64,000 nucleotides of DNA from Ostrinia nubilalis (lineage: Eukaryota; Arthropoda; Insecta; Lepidoptera; Crambidae), in assembly GCF_963855985.1 (NCBI RefSeq), contig NC_087109.1, positions 5,600,001 to 5,664,000 on the forward strand, given 5' to 3'. The notes under the pieces are model-generated. The model saw only the letters and a program-made list of their open reading frames with translations, had not been told where the DNA came from and did not search any database. Of the stretch, positions 22,619-34,530 are shown piece after piece. How positions within the stretch are numbered: the first letter of the stretch is position 1; the number at the start of each line of letters is the position of its first letter. Position numbers and translations under genes: made by a program.

Positions 22619-22808
22619 TTTTTTAATATAAATTCATCATTTGAAACGGCGAATTCCCCAGTTTTGAATTATGAAAAAGGAAATAATATTTTGCGGTTGT
22701 TAAACGGTTACAATATCGCTTCGGAAACCAAATTGTCACGTGATTATAGTGAAGTGCCGTGTCATCCCGTGCGTGCATCGAGTATCGAGTGATTAACAAA
22801 TGCGCGGC

Positions 22809-22847
22809 GACCCCCGCCCGCTAAATGCCCCTTGATTAGCGGGGGTC
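22809..22847. repeat. GC stem-loop
   Basis: GACCCCCGC (22809-22817) pairs with GCGGGGGTC (22839-22847) across a 21-nt loop that itself holds CGCTAA/TTAG pairing at its base. It lies in a GC-rich patch (22740-22870) with no frame. Confidence 0.6.
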
Positions 22848-23582
22848 ACGCCCTCGTTGCGGATTGTTTTTTATTTGTGCTGTACCCTTCTTTGTCAATA
22901 TCGACTGTTGAAGAATTAATATTAAAATGATGAATAACATTTTAGTTAGGATATATTGAATCAAAATGTGGTAAACTTGAATTCTTTACACGATTACAAA
23001 CAGATATAAAATCTGCGAGTTATTTTACATCCAGAAAATAAAATTACTTGACTGACATTATAAAAGTGTTAACTTTTAATATTGAATAATATTAAGCTGT
23101 TTAAGAAAATGAAAATAAAACATACAATGTTATGAATGCAATGATTATAATGATTGGTGCATGACTGACTCGACGTAACAACGCTTAGTTCCGAAAAAGA
23201 AATAAATTTGACACTCTACCTTTATCGATATTATCTACCCCATCCCTAGCATCAAAGGCTGAAATAATTTCGTAGTAATATTATTTGGACATTATTTAAA
23301 CCGCTCTTTGATCTCGGCTTAAATTATAAGCGAGTAATGTATTGCGAAGGCTTTCTTTTATCTTCGTAATTAGCAGGACAACTTGCAAGTAGTACTTTAT
23401 TTTATGTTAATTTAGATTCAGATTATAATGTAAATTGTAAAAATTAGATTGGGTAATCGTGTTTGAATTATGAACAAACGTCCAATTCATACGATCATGC
23501 CACATATGGACTAAGGTAAGGTGTAGAGCTAGTGCGTTTAGAGTTAGAAGCTTGGCTCTACATGAGATCTTACTACTCATCA
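22848..23582. other. No gene recognised
   Basis: AT-rich, no recognised features. Confidence 0.35.
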
Positions 23583-23746
23583 GGGGCTGTGTGAGCTTAC
23601 ATCAACGTGTCAACTAGTGACTGCGTAAAAAAATGACATATATGTCGGACAGCGACCCTAGCGGATACTTTCAAGAACTAAAATCTTCATAGATTTTTTG
23701 ACTCGCTCTCTAATGACGACGTTTGATGTAAACTCACACTAAGCCC
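23583..23746. mobile_element. MITE family C, copy 1
   Basis: About 164 bp with inverted ends GGGGCTGTGTGAGCTTACAT and (reversed) GGGCTTAGTGTGAGTTTACA. The interior shares AAAAAATGACAT, GACAGCG-CCCTAGCG and TCATA-ATTTTTT with copy 2 at 34910-35081. Non-coding. Confidence 0.75.
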
Positions 23747-23986
23747 TCTGATAGCGCGCGGATTTGTAGGCCTAGGATACGCACCGCAATAAGCTTTTAT
23801 CGCGCCATTTTATCGATTTTACGCGATAAGCCCATACATTTATCGTCTAAAATTATCGATAAGATTTTATCATGGCATGCATCCTAGCCCGGTTGGTCCG
23901 CATACGGGCTGTCCGCATTTTATTATTTCATACATGTTTTACCGTTCCGCGTGGGTGTAGCCCGTGTTATAGGAAAAACGATCTGA

Positions 23987-24112
23987 GGTGCAATTGTGTA
24001 AAGCAATCGTAATCATTTGACAGTTCATAACGTACGATAAAGTCAGTTAAACAAAGCGTTTTACAGAATAATCGTACGTTAAATGATAACGATTGCTTTA
24101 CACAATTCCACC
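23987..24112. mobile_element. 126-bp MITE with 32-bp inverted ends
   Basis: Ends GGTG-AATTGTGTAAAGC... (23987-24018) and its reverse complement (24081-24112), with two or three mismatches. A second inner inverted pair, AACGTACGAT and ATCGTACGTT, lets nearly the whole element fold into one hairpin. A short frame crossing it is a by-product. Confidence 0.8.
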
Positions 24113-25271
24113 AGATAGGCACGCGTGGCGAAATCAGCATCCCAAGAAAAATACACTTAAATCGTAGGTAACACCACAGACAGAGTAATTTTCGCATTTA
24201 AACGCTGACCTAATCAAACTTGCTGTTATTCCCGAGTTGCTTGTTGAATTTGGCTTTGGGTCTGATAACAAGTTATAACTACAGTTGGAAGTTTTGTAAC
24301 AACGGTATTAATTTGAACTAAGAATAACGTTAACGTTAGGCAAGAGCGCTATTATCAGCATGTTATGTAATAAGTTGTGAAACGTGATTCTACTATAAAA
24401 TAACTAAGGAGCTCATAAGTACTTAATATACATAAAAAGTCGTATTTAATAAAGCTTGACATGCCAACCATACTGCATAGCATACTAAAGGATTTATTCT
24501 GTCAATGTTGCAAAGAAATAACTACTTATTACCTACGTAAATACTTATAAAAATTACTATTATGATACCATAAATATCATTGAAGGATTGTGTAAACTTA
24601 TTTTTAATTTCAAAGTGAAAATGTTGACGAAACTGAGATCTTCATTTCTGTTTATGTGAGTCTATTAGCTCACATACAGAAGCAAATCGTCTGTATTTGC
24701 TGTTGAAAGTTACCTGTAAGAAATGGACATCCTGTATTAATATTTCACGATAGTAAGTAGATGGGTATGCTTTACGTAGCTTAATTATATTTTTTAAACC
24801 CATGCACAAAACGTGTACAACAATCTCTTCGAAACAAAAAGTTAGCAACAGCATTGTTTTCAAAATGCCAATCCGCCATCAAGCGCCATTACCACAGACG
24901 CAAAATGCGCGCGAAATGCTTGGAATATCCAAACGCCGAAATTGCGAGGCTGTATGCGTGGAATGCCTTAAACAGCGAGCGAAAAAGAAGAGTATTTGGA
25001 GCGAAAAAGTCGTGATAGTTATTCGAAAAAGGAACGCGGGGCAATTACTGGCACGCGAGCGCGGTCGCGCGCCGCTAAGGACGGTTGCACACTGGAGCTA
25101 AATTGTGAAGTTCTTTTTATCCGACTACGCCGGAAGGAGGGTTATGTTTTACGAGTGCTATTATTACGAATATGTATCTTTAGCACGCATTGCTAACCTA
25201 AATTAAACTACTAGCTAAGTCGCTACGTGAAGAGATCATGAAATCAAAATTATCAGTTTTTTACATCTGCT
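24113..25271. other. No gene recognised
   Basis: A frame at 24802-25101 ends in a basic, Arg-rich stretch, but its composition follows a CpG-rich patch (24860-25100). I see no domain or splice support for a gene. Confidence 0.35.
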
Positions 25272-26995
25272 GACGTTCGCCCCCCGGCTGCCGCCCTGAC
25301 ACTATGCTAGGAGATATAGGTAATACGAGAATTCACTGCCTTCACTAGTGTTGCTCCGAGCCCATACGAGCCTTCCCTGCTTTTACTAGTGTTGCTCCGA
25401 GCCTATACGAGCCCGCTTGTTCCCAACGAGTCACACCCAAACGTGTAACCCTGTTACTTGATTGACTGGATGCGCGTGTTTTGTTTTCGATGCCTACTCG
25501 GGGAGTTGAACAGGCCTAGCTGTATGGGTGGACGCGTCCTTACTCGCCCAGCGTCGTGACCGCCTCGAGCTGACAGGCGCCCCTCGGCCCCGGCTGCCGC
25601 CCTGGCACTACGCAGATATACGAGCCTTGTGAAGACAGTGTCACTAGTGTGGCTCCGAGCCTATACGAGCCTTCACTAGTGTGGCTCCGAGCCTATGCGA
25701 GCCTTCACTAGTGGCTCCGAGCCTTCACTAGTGTGGCTACGAGCCTATACGAGCCTACACTAGTGTGGCTCCGAGCCTATACAAGCATTCACTAGTGTTG
25801 CTCCCAGCCTATACGAGCCTTCACTAGTGTGGCTACGAGCCTATGCGAGCCTTCACTAGTGTGGCTCCGAGCCTATGCGAGCCTTCACTAGTGTGGCTCC
25901 GAGCCTTCACTAGTGTGGCTACGAGCCCATACGAGCCTACACTAGTGTGGTTCCGAGCCTATACGAGCCTTCACTGGTGTGGCTCCGAGCCTATGCGAGC
26001 CTTCACTAGTGTGGCTCCGAGCCTATGCGAGCCTTCACTAGTGTGGCTCCGAGCCTTCACTAGTGTGGCTACGGGCCTACACTAGTGTCGCTAGTGCGCA
26101 GTATGGCCGCGCCCTACTCGCCCAGCGTCGTGACCGCCTCGAGCTGACGGGCGCCCCTCGGCCCCGGCTGCCGCCCTAGCACTACGCAGATATACGAGTC
26201 TTCACTGCCTTCACTAGTGTTAAGCGCAGTCTGACAGAATATTAATATGTATGTACTTACTACAGAACGTTTTCTTCGCGAAGTTATTTAACGAAGTGTC
26301 TACTCAATGTCGTCAATATGGTGCAATTACGTTCGTCTCAGAGTCAAGCACCGTTTCGTCTACATACGTCAGTGATCGGTACTGTGCCGATGCGATAGGG
26401 CTTACTGGTACCCGGCAGGTACGCCGCGCGTGTTTTGTTTTCGATGCCTACTCGGGGAGTTGAACAGGCCTAGCTGTATGGGTGGACGCAAGCCTTCACT
26501 AGTGTTGCTCCAAGCTTATACGAGCCTTCATCACTAGTGTCGCTCCGAGCCTATACGAGCCTTCAATAGTGTTGCTCCGAGCCTGTACGAGCCTTCACTA
26601 GTGTAGCTAGTGTATGGCCGCGCCCTACTCGCCCAGCTCGTGACCGCCGCGAGTGCTGACGGGCACCCCCGGCCCCGACTGCCGCCCTGGCACTACGCAG
26701 ATGAACGAGCCTTCACTGCTTTCATTAGTGTTGATACGAGCCTTCACTGCCTTCATTAGTGTTGCTCCGAGCCTATACGCTTGTTCCCAGCGAGTCACAC
26801 CCAAACGTGTAACCCTGTTACTTGATTGACTGGATGCGCGTGTTTTGTTTTCGATGCCTACTCGGGGAGATGAACAGGCCTAGCTGTATGGGTGGACGCG
26901 TCCTTACTCGCCCAGCGTCGTGACCGCCGCGAGTGCTGACGGGCACCCCCGGCCCCGGCTGCCGCCCTGGTACTACGTAGATATACGAGCCTTCA
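25272..26995. repeat. Composite GC-rich satellite (short 20-34-bp units plus longer blocks)
   Basis: Three kinds of unit alternate. (1) A short unit around TTCACTAGTGTGGCTCCGAG CCTATACGAGCC, in full (32-34 bp) and clipped (about 20 bp) versions, makes an array at about 25640-26095 and shorter runs at 25340-25415 and 26490-26605. (2) A block with TCGGCCCCGGCTGCCGCCCT and ACTACGCAGATATACGAG occurs at about 25575-25625, 26150-26200, 26655-26705 and 26945-26990, and partly at 25276. (3) A block with CGTGTAACCCTGTTACTTGA and GATGCCTACTCGGGGAG occurs at about 25430-25540 and 26785-26900, and partly at 26420-26490. The open frame at 25843-26085 is only the repeat read through. It looks like a higher-order repeat with unequal exchange. 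Confidence 0.9.
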
Positions 26996-27176
26996 CTCGA
27001 CTATCTATTCTTACATAATTTCATTATTTACTGTACTGGCAGGGTCTTTATCTTAGTTCGTTACTTAATGTTAGATTTAATAAGTTACATGTGGAATATA
27101 AAAGATGATGGGGATGTTGCGACACGTTCAGCTTCTAGAGTTGAAAGAGAAAATACATTAATATTGAGGAAACGAA

Positions 27177-27290
27177 AGAATACAAAGATCAGCTCGCAAT
27201 AAGCAATTTGATAACTCTTTTATAATGCGAATAGCTAGGGACTGGAATTCGCTGCCTGCTGCTGTCTTTTTTTTTTTTGTTTTTTTTTTT
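27177..27290 (+). pseudogene. LINE ORF2 C-terminal fragment (RIARDWNSLPAAV)
   Basis: One frame reads RIQRSARNKQFDNSFIMRIA then RDWNSLPAAV, the conserved end of CR1/Jockey-like reverse-transcriptase proteins (consensus form R.ARDWNSLP..VF). It then breaks in a T-rich run (27268-27292). Only about 30 codons remain, and adjacent sequence does not extend the match. Confidence 0.7.
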
Positions 27291-27292
27291 TT

Positions 27293-27770
27293 ACCTGTCT
27301 TGTCATGGAAAATAAACATAATTTTGACTGAAAAACCCAAGCAGGTGAATTTTCAAACAAAAACCATCTTTTTCATCGTCCGCCTAATAATTGTTTTTAA
27401 TCAGTTTTCTCTTTTTCTCAGTCAGTTTTGCATTCTTGATCAATAAATAAATATTCATCATGATCACACTTGACAGGCCTTCACCCGTATCTAATGCAAT
27501 GAAATGTCCAAGAAGTTATGCACTATCCGATGACCTGAGGCATCGGCCTGATGGACGGCTGCAAACCGCCGTAAACGCGAGTGTTTATGTATTATGTAGG
27601 TACATTATTTACTGACAGCCCACCAGGCCCCCCAGGCTTGTTACGTAAGCAATCTTACAACAACGTTACTATGTACTTAATGCTGGCTGGTGCATTTCTG
27701 AATTGTGCATAAAAAAACAAGAGATTATTTGAATTTAGAACTGTCAAACTGAAGTAGTGTTTAGTTTGTT
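27293..27770. other. No gene recognised
   Basis: Includes a short imperfect palindrome GACGGCTGCAAACCGCCGT near 27553. No exon recognised. Confidence 0.35.
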
Positions 27771-28840
27771 TTTAGGGTTCCGTACCTCAAAAGGAAAAAA
27801 CGGAACCCTTATAGGATCACTTTGTTGTCCGTCCGTCCGTCTGTCAAGACCCTTTATCTCAAGAACGCGTGAACGTATCAAGCTGAAATTCACATGAAAT
27901 ACTCAGGTCTATTGTCCCTTTAAGCTGTGAAAATATCAAACTTCTAAGCCAAGCCAATCAAAAGATACAGCCGATTATGTCGATATTTTCAACAAATTTT
28001 CGACACTCGCAAAGGAATCAAAACCTACAGGATACTTCCCGTAAACTCAGAATCTTGAAATTTGGCATAAAGCATTGTCATATAATGCAAATATAGGAAA
28101 AATTGCGAAAATTTCATTTTTTTAGTTATATAATATAATAAAAATATTTTAATAAAATGAAACCTACTACCTTATTTCTCACGAACGAATAAAGGTATCA
28201 AATTGAAATTTATACCAAATACCTAGATCTATTGTCCCTTTAAGAAGTAAAAAAATCAAACTTCTAAGTTAACGCGATCAAAAGATACAGCAGTTTATAC
28301 CGACACCTTAGACGAATTTCCGTCACACGCTAGGGAATCAAAACCTACAAGGTACTTCCTGTGAACTCAGAATCTTGAAATTCGGCACGAAGCAACGTTA
28401 TATAGTACAGATAAAGGAAAAATTGCGAAAATGATAAATTTGAAGTTATATAAAATTTTAAATATTATTTTTGCTTACATGACATAAAATATTTTTTTAA
28501 TAATTATAAACTTACTACCTACCCTTTTTCACATGAACGCGTAGAGATATTAAAGTTGAAATTCATATCAAACACTTCTTAAATCTAATTGCCTCTAAAC
28601 TGTGAGAAATTCTAAATCAACGCAAAAATTCAAAACGCTGAGGTAGGTACCTACCTATAATGCAAATATAGGAAGAATAAATAAATAAAAAATAATCATA
28701 CCGCATATTTTGAAATTCGCCACTACTCGCAACGGAATCAAGTAAGTAATTTGATTTAATACGTCATAAATTGTAAACCGCTACGTTTGTACGGCGGAAC
28801 CCTCGGTGTGCGAGCCCGACTCGCACTTGGCCGGTTTTTT
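27771..28840 (+). repeat. 1.07-kb lepidopteran interspersed repeat with internal 320-bp units
   Basis: Begins TTTAGGGTTCCGTACCTCAA and ends CGAGCCCGACTCGCACTTGG CCGGTTTTTT; I recognise both ends from a widespread lepidopteran repeat. A short CCGTCCGTCCGT run follows the start. The inside is made of related units: TATTGTCCCTTTAAG at about 27910 and 28230 (spacing 320), with a diverged third version near 28588. CAAAAGATACAGC, GAATCAAAACCTACA and AACTCAGAATCTTGAAATT recur at the same spacing. There is no coding frame. The family's class is unclear to me. Confidence 0.8.
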
Positions 28841-30178
28841 TATTTTTAATAGAATTGCTCTGTTCGGACTTCATTGGACATCTTTTTGCTGTTCTTTTTT
28901 ATTCTAGATTAGCTGATCCGGCGAACTTTGTACCGTCGATGTTCATCAGAATTAATGTAGGATTCTAGTGGTGAAATAATTTTTGAAATCGATCCAGTTG
29001 TTTTGAAGCACTGTTCAATACAAACAAATAATTAAATCTTTCCTCTTTATAATATTAAGTGTAGAGGAAGAGACAATACTCATTGAATATAAACTGGTAG
29101 GTACAAAAATGAATGGCCACTGCCACCATAATGGCGCTACTTTCGATACAATATTTCAAGTTTTAATAAGTATACGAAATCAAACAAAAGCATAATAACA
29201 ACGTGCCTACTTGCACGGAACTCATTGTTGCCAAGTTATTATAGGGGGCCAGATTGTCTTATTCCAATATGCCTGCACTCCTCTAAAACCAAATACCTCC
29301 AGGCTACGCGGTCCCCTTTCAAACGACCCTATAAAAACCCAGAGTTACTGGCAGCCACGATTGATCGCCTCGAATATGTTCCAATTAAAAAGAAACCTAT
29401 TCTCTTTTCGAATTTGACAAGCTGCGAAATGAGGCGGCGGGTGGCGGGAAAGACAAAGGACGATCGGGACTACAGATTAAACGCATTTTTATAATTGCTT
29501 TGTTTTTCATTTTACGCCTTAATTTGTATGGAGACCGATTTTTCAATCAATAGTTTTTTATGTTCATTTACATCTTGACTTAAAGTTTTAAGCGTAACAA
29601 ATAATGTAGAGTATTTTATAGAGTTCCGCGTTTTTTACAGTTATTGTGACAATATTATCTTACTCTTTACAAACAAACGAGTCCCACGCACTTAAAAAAA
29701 AGATGCAAATAAATCAGCTGTTCAATAAACAAAAAACAGCCAATCTCGAATAAAAAAGAAAGGATTATCTTTTCACGGGCAGAGATTAAAAAAGATTCCA
29801 AATTCGAATTTCAAAGCGCCCTCCAGTACAGTTGCTAGAGGCTATTTACACTTACTCTATGCCAAACTGCACGCTAGCTGCGCCGGATTACCAAGATCTT
29901 TCATTAGGTAATGGAAATCCGAGGGGTGGTTCATTTAGTTTTGGCGGTTATTTTTTGTGTGCAATTTCGGGCGATTGTTCGGTTAAAGTAAGTAGTACTT
30001 ATTTGATGATGTCGCTTGGGGTGTGTAGGAGTCTAGGAGTTACAGCGACCATTGTGTAATGCAGGTCTTAGATTATTCTCGAAAATGTGTCTTCAAGTGA
30101 GAGCCTAAGGAAAATGGAAAGTCTTATAAAGTTCTTTGGAGTTATAACGGGAAAACCCCGACCAAAACACTACAGATA
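28841..30178. other. No gene recognised
   Basis: Unique-looking. Around 29903-29925 is TTTCATTAGGTAATGGAAA, a near-palindrome with two TAAT homeodomain-type cores. GC-balanced patches (29200-29480, 29830-30060) hold frames of 60-90 codons without recognisable domains. These could be conserved non-coding DNA. Confidence 0.3.
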
Positions 30179-30225
30179 TTTTTAACGGACTTCAAAAAAA
30201 GGCGGAGGTTCTCAATTATACTTAG
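30179..30225 (+). repeat. Fragment of the ACCGACTTCAAAAAA repeat
   Basis: AACGGACTTCAAAAAAAGGC GGAGGTT matches the start of the repeat at 54096-54340. Only the first about 30-45 bp are present. Confidence 0.55.
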
Positions 30226-31207
30226 CAAGAAAAACCAATTTACTAAAGAGTATTACTTAACTTCTCCGGAGATTAATATTTTTTTCATTCGTGGTGAAAA
30301 ATAAGGCCAAGCGAAACATAGCCTAGGCCATAGCCATTTTAGGCTGCTACGATTAGCTTGTTGAATTCAGAAGTCTGTCAGATCGTGGTTTATTTTCACA
30401 AAAATAAATTCTTAATTCATGTTACCACTGTGCTGAGTTCTTACATTAAAAAAACAACTTCAGTAGTACCAACATGCGGTTACAATCTTGTTAGGCCGCA
30501 CAGCGGGCGGCGGCGTCCAACAGCGAGGGCGCGACCGACGCTACCGCGCGTTCTTATTTTGAATTTTGACATATTGATGTGTTCGTAATTTGAAATGAGT
30601 TGTTATGGCTACTGTGGTTTATGGTTTTTGTGTTTGTGGACAGGTGAAAGGCAAAGGCATTGGGTTGTGGAGATTTGGAATTTTATGCCAGATCAAGCAA
30701 CGCTTACCAGAGATTAGATCAGCTTATCTCTTTTAAAGTAGGCTGTAAATGGAATTGGTCACAATATTGCACTTTATGGTGCTAATTTATTATGATTAAG
30801 TCAGATACAAGAATCTTAGTTTAATCCTATACAAGCCATACAAGCCATACAAAGCCTTCAAATTATGATTGAATTATACAGGATTTTGAAACAATATGAG
30901 CTACCATAGGCATCTGAAAAGCTCCAATACACTGGTAAGCATAGCACAAAATAATTACAAAACAAACTGGAAACTGAAACACGTATTCAACTATGTAATG
31001 TAATTATATAAACCAGGTTTTATCTAGAGTCTAACTATACTTATTAACCACTAAACCAACACTGTGTTGTTTGAATGGACTCCCATCAAGGTCAAAGTGT
31101 CATTACACTACATTGTCGTCTCATTTAACCAGCTGTCAAACTTGACACAAGGTGCTTCATCAAGCAAACCATAGACAAAGGTAGCGTCAATAGTGCCACA
31201 TGTTCAC
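30226..31207. other. No gene recognised
   Basis: A CpG-rich patch at 30490-30550 (GGGCGGCGGCGTCC, GCGAGGGCGCGACC) has no supported exon. ATACAAGCC is tandemly repeated near 30829-30850. Confidence 0.35.
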
Positions 31208-31237
31208 CGCGCTCGTTATTGTGAAACAACGAGCGCG
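31208..31237. repeat. Perfect 10-bp stem-loop
   Basis: CGCGCTCGTT (31208-31217) and AACGAGCGCG (31228-31237) with a 10-nt loop. No associated gene. Confidence 0.65.
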
Positions 31238-32565
31238 TTTGTCAATTAAAAATGTCTTGAATAAGTAATTGGGGGAGCGGGTTATGTGAGATGCTGCCAA
31301 CCTTAAAAAATATACATGATTTCATTCTGAAACTTATGAAGAATGTCTTGATGAAAAAAAGCGGAATCGTGCTTCGTTTTGCGTGGCGCTTTTTAAGAAA
31401 GCCTTACTTCCAGCTGCGGCAGGGACTGCCATGGACTAAATGATAATTTAGAACATGACTAGTCTTTGTAAGTATTTACTTAGTATCTACAGACAAATGT
31501 AAATACAATAAATGCCTTTTGGATGTTGAAGTTAACTGTCATGATATTACCACCTTGATGGGTGGACGTCTCACGCAGCGTTTTCCAGTGCGTGCCAAAA
31601 TTGCATTCCGATATTTTGGTAAGCATTGTCATTCTTGTCTCACTCCTGCATGACACCAACCGTATCGTTGCGCAATAATCACCGATGATCACCCTCGATC
31701 GCACCCCTCGCACAAAAGCGCGCGGACGACGCGCGATTGTTTTGTTTCGCGTTCCAATTTCGAATGCAAGTGTCTTTTTGAAAAGGTGTTTTATGACGTC
31801 AAATGAATTTTAAATACACTTTCCATTCTGTGGTTAATTTGTTGTATGTAGTTGGTAATACGTTACTTTATGCCAAATCTTGTAAGCATGTAGAGACGAC
31901 AGAAAATTAGAATACATTTTTGTAACAAAATAGCATAACTTATGTATGCATATCCCTGTTTCATTACATTTACATGTTTAAGTTACATTTTTACAAGAGA
32001 GGCTTACTTAACTTGATGTAGAGAAAGATGTGCCTTGATGTATGTCGGTAGTTTGAAATTGCTGCCACGCGCCACAATTTTCACGACATAAAAATTACCT
32101 AATTCAGTGGCATACGTAGTGTATTACTCCAATTAAGAATGTGGGCCTGGAATAAGATGTTCAAATGCAGAAATTAGGCAAGAAAGTTATACACATAAAA
32201 GTAACGAAGAATGAAAACTTAAAAGATATTCTCGAAACATAAACCTATTTCACACCTATTTTGACTGCGCTTCATAAAAAAAGAGAAAAAGAATCACACC
32301 CTGAAACCCGCCAAACCCCGTGAAAATTCAAATTTGGAAGGCCGTAGCAATAGAGCGGAACGATTGTCAATATGTACATCTCACTCGACGTCGACACGGC
32401 TCTTCGCCGCCGGGGAGCCATCTGTCAGCTCTGTGGTAACTATTCCGTGAGCACTAGTGAAGTCTAGTGTCGATTAATAGAGATGCGATGCTGACAAAGC
32501 TGTTTTCTATGATCCTACTGTGTTAATTTAACTGTTTGCAATAGAGTGCCATTAATAGTTGTTTT
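31238..32565. other. No gene recognised
   Basis: A CG-richer patch at 31690-31760 and another at 32370-32470 are the only compositional changes. Confidence 0.35.
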
Positions 32566-32832
32566 GATTATTATTTATTATTATTATTGGTTTTGGGCCT
32601 TCATTTGCTCGACCAGGTTTGATCTATTGTGGCAGCCCTTGTCTTTAGAGTTCACTGCTTAGTCCCGTTGAGTCTATAAATTTCCAGATTCTTTGGAGTG
32701 TGATATCTGCTATCTCATCCGGGTGCATGATGTGTCGCCCGAGATGGATACTTCTTTTGCTCATAAGCGGGAAGCATGAGCAAAGAACATGCATGGCCGT
32801 TTCTTCTTCTGTATGGCAGAATCTGCACATAG
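32566..32832 (-). pseudogene. LINE ORF2 C-terminal zinc finger and 3' end (R1/Jockey-group type)
   Basis: On the minus strand, 32645-32830 encodes about 61 residues: CRFCHTEEETAMHVLCSC, then LGRHIMHPDEIADI and RIWKFIDSTGL. The Cx2C...Hx4C arrangement and the closing RIWKFIDSTGL are typical of the C terminus of ORF2 proteins in this LINE group in Lepidoptera. The zinc finger follows the reverse transcriptase and RNase H parts, which are absent here (5'-truncated). A short 3' untranslated stretch ends in an ATT-type repeat at 32566-32590. It is a dead copy. Confidence 0.85.
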
Positions 32833-33416
32833 TTGTTTTGATAGTTGTGTCTCTTGTTTGATTTGATAGATATAGGTGTTACCTATATCACTGCTCTTCA
32901 GGCTATAAACATTTATAGCAAAATAGCACTTATTTATAATCACAAAAGAAGCCATAATTTTACCTTGATCGAAACTACACTATAAATTGCCATAAAACAA
33001 CCCATAAATAATTCATACACAGTTCTTTACCCATCATTGCCGTTTAAGAGGGCGACAGAGTCGACAGATGGCGTTGTTTGCACAAAATTAGCTGTCAAAT
33101 TGTGTGTGAGCGAGCACAGATACTAAACTGAAGATCAGCAAATATTTATTGACTTTAAATCGTTTTCTTCGTCTTTAGTTTAGACGGGGAGCTAAGGCAT
33201 AAATGTTGGCTTCTTTAGTTTAAAAACAGTTTACCTACTTAAAGGCACCATACCGTAAATCTAAAAAGAACTAAATTATTTATTATTTATACCTATCTAT
33301 TTCATACTAAAAATCTATACATATATTAAGTGTCTAATTGATGAAGGCAACTAGTGAAGACTTGTAAGTAGCAGATTCTCGCTAAGTTGGTCCAAAGGGT
33401 GTCTAAGCTGAACTGT
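32833..33416. other. No gene recognised
   Basis: AT-rich; no recognised repeat. Confidence 0.35.
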
Positions 33417-33475
33417 TTTTAGACCCGCAACGAAATTAGTTGGAAGAGACTAGGAGGAGTTTGTGGTTTCGTTTG
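33417..33475 (+). repeat. Fragment related to family X (60848-60890 part)
   Basis: GACCCGCAACGAAATTAGTT matches GACCCGCAACGAAATTAATC at about 60852, and AGAAGA/GAAGAG words follow in both. Short and diverged. Confidence 0.45.
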
Positions 33476-33563
33476 GTTAACTTCCCTCCAGGGCTAAACG
33501 AATGCAAACCAAAATTTAAACAACGTTAAAAAACTTGTAGTTAACTGTAAACACGTAAAAAGC

Positions 33564-33723
33564 GTGCGACGTCCACCTACAAGGTGGACCGACGACATCG
33601 TAAAGGTAGCAGGGAAGCGCTGGACGCAAGCCGCTACCAATCGATCAACATGGAAAGCATTGGGGGAGGCCTATGTTCAGCAGTGGACATCCTATGGCTG
33701 AAATGATGATGATGATGATGATG
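33564..33723 (+). mobile_element. RTE-type LINE, 3' end, with 11-bp target duplication
   Basis: About 160 bp covering the last codons of ORF2 (VRRPPTRWTDDI-VKVAGK-W...QSTWKALGEAYVQQWTSYG in decayed form) and ending GCTGAAATGATGATG plus further ATG units. It is flanked by identical 11-bp direct repeats ACGTAAAAAGC (33553-33563 and 33724-33734), so both edges are exact. A heavily 5'-truncated LINE insertion. Confidence 0.92.
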
Positions 33724-34003
33724 ACGTAAAAAGCCAGTAATATTTATGGAAAAACGTCAAAGCCACGAGTATCATGCCTTATAAACATGCCTTTTCATGT
33801 TCAACGTCGATAAGTCGCGTACATCATGTTCGTTGAGGTCTTTATGAAAGAAGGCGCGACACGTGACATTAATTATTACACCTGCGCTCAAGCCGGGCCG
33901 GGCCCAGCGTGTGGGCTTTGGGCAGCAAGCTAGCCCGTACACGTGTTAACTTGTACCATCAATTTGTGATGCTTGGAGTTTTAACTTGATGTTACTTTTT
34001 AAA

Positions 34004-34188
34004 CTAGCGGCCGCCCGCGACTTCGTACGCGTGGATCCCGTTTTACCCCCTTCATCTAACTTAAGCGGTTTAGATTTTTCATACAAAAGGATTTTCCCGC
34101 TAATTTCGGGAATTCCTTTCTTAGTGCACGTGCCGTTGTACGTTAATATGTCAGTGAGTCAGTCAGTTTCTCCTTTTATATATTTAGA
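34004..34188 (-). mobile_element. Helitron-like element, second family, full short copy
   Basis: On the minus strand starts TCTAAATATATAAAAGGAGA at 34188, continues with a GACT/GACTC repeat, and ends GAAGTCGCGGGCGGCCGCTA G at 34004. TC at the 5' end, CTAG at the 3' end and a GC hairpin just inside it (GCGGCCGC) fit a non-autonomous Helitron. It is flanked by A and T as expected. The frame at 33986-34237 on the other strand is incidental. Confidence 0.8.
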
Positions 34189-34435
34189 TTTTATAATAAT
34201 ACCTATCTATAAATTCATACATAAGAAATCATACTAACGATAAACAAAATGACAATAAACATTTTAAAATTTTAAGCTAAATGTAATTATATGTCCAGTG
34301 TTCATTACCATATTACAAATACTAGTACAAGCATCTAAGTCTGTTAATCTGCTTTTTACTTCTAAAATACTGAGCCAATTTTGATGAAATTAGCATAATT
34401 TTGAGATTGAACCTTTTAGTAGAAGTAGGATAAAC

Positions 34436-34530
34436 GGGACTATTCCCACCTCTCGTTCCCATCACTGCAACTCCTGTGTAGCCAGGATCTACAGCTTAAC
34501 CGCCATAAAACCCAACCAATGAAGGTCAAG
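34436..34530 (+). repeat. Family X repeat, copy 1
   Basis: GGGACTATTCCCACCTCTCG, then GCAACTCCTGTGTAGCCAGG, ATCTACAGCTT and CCAACCAATGAAGGTCAAG. The same order occurs at 60723-60833 and, inverted, at 36221-36320. Non-coding; likely a piece of a longer interspersed element. Confidence 0.7.

Noticed and set aside
24802..25101. 99-codon frame, basic C terminus, considered as a host exon
   Set aside because: No domain, no convincing splice sites, and the basic composition reflects a CpG-rich patch.
25843..26085. 80-codon frame with repeating Arg-Ala-Phe-Thr-Ser-Val-Ala units
   Set aside because: It is the tandem satellite unit read through; the frame exists only because the unit length is often a multiple of three and lacks stops.
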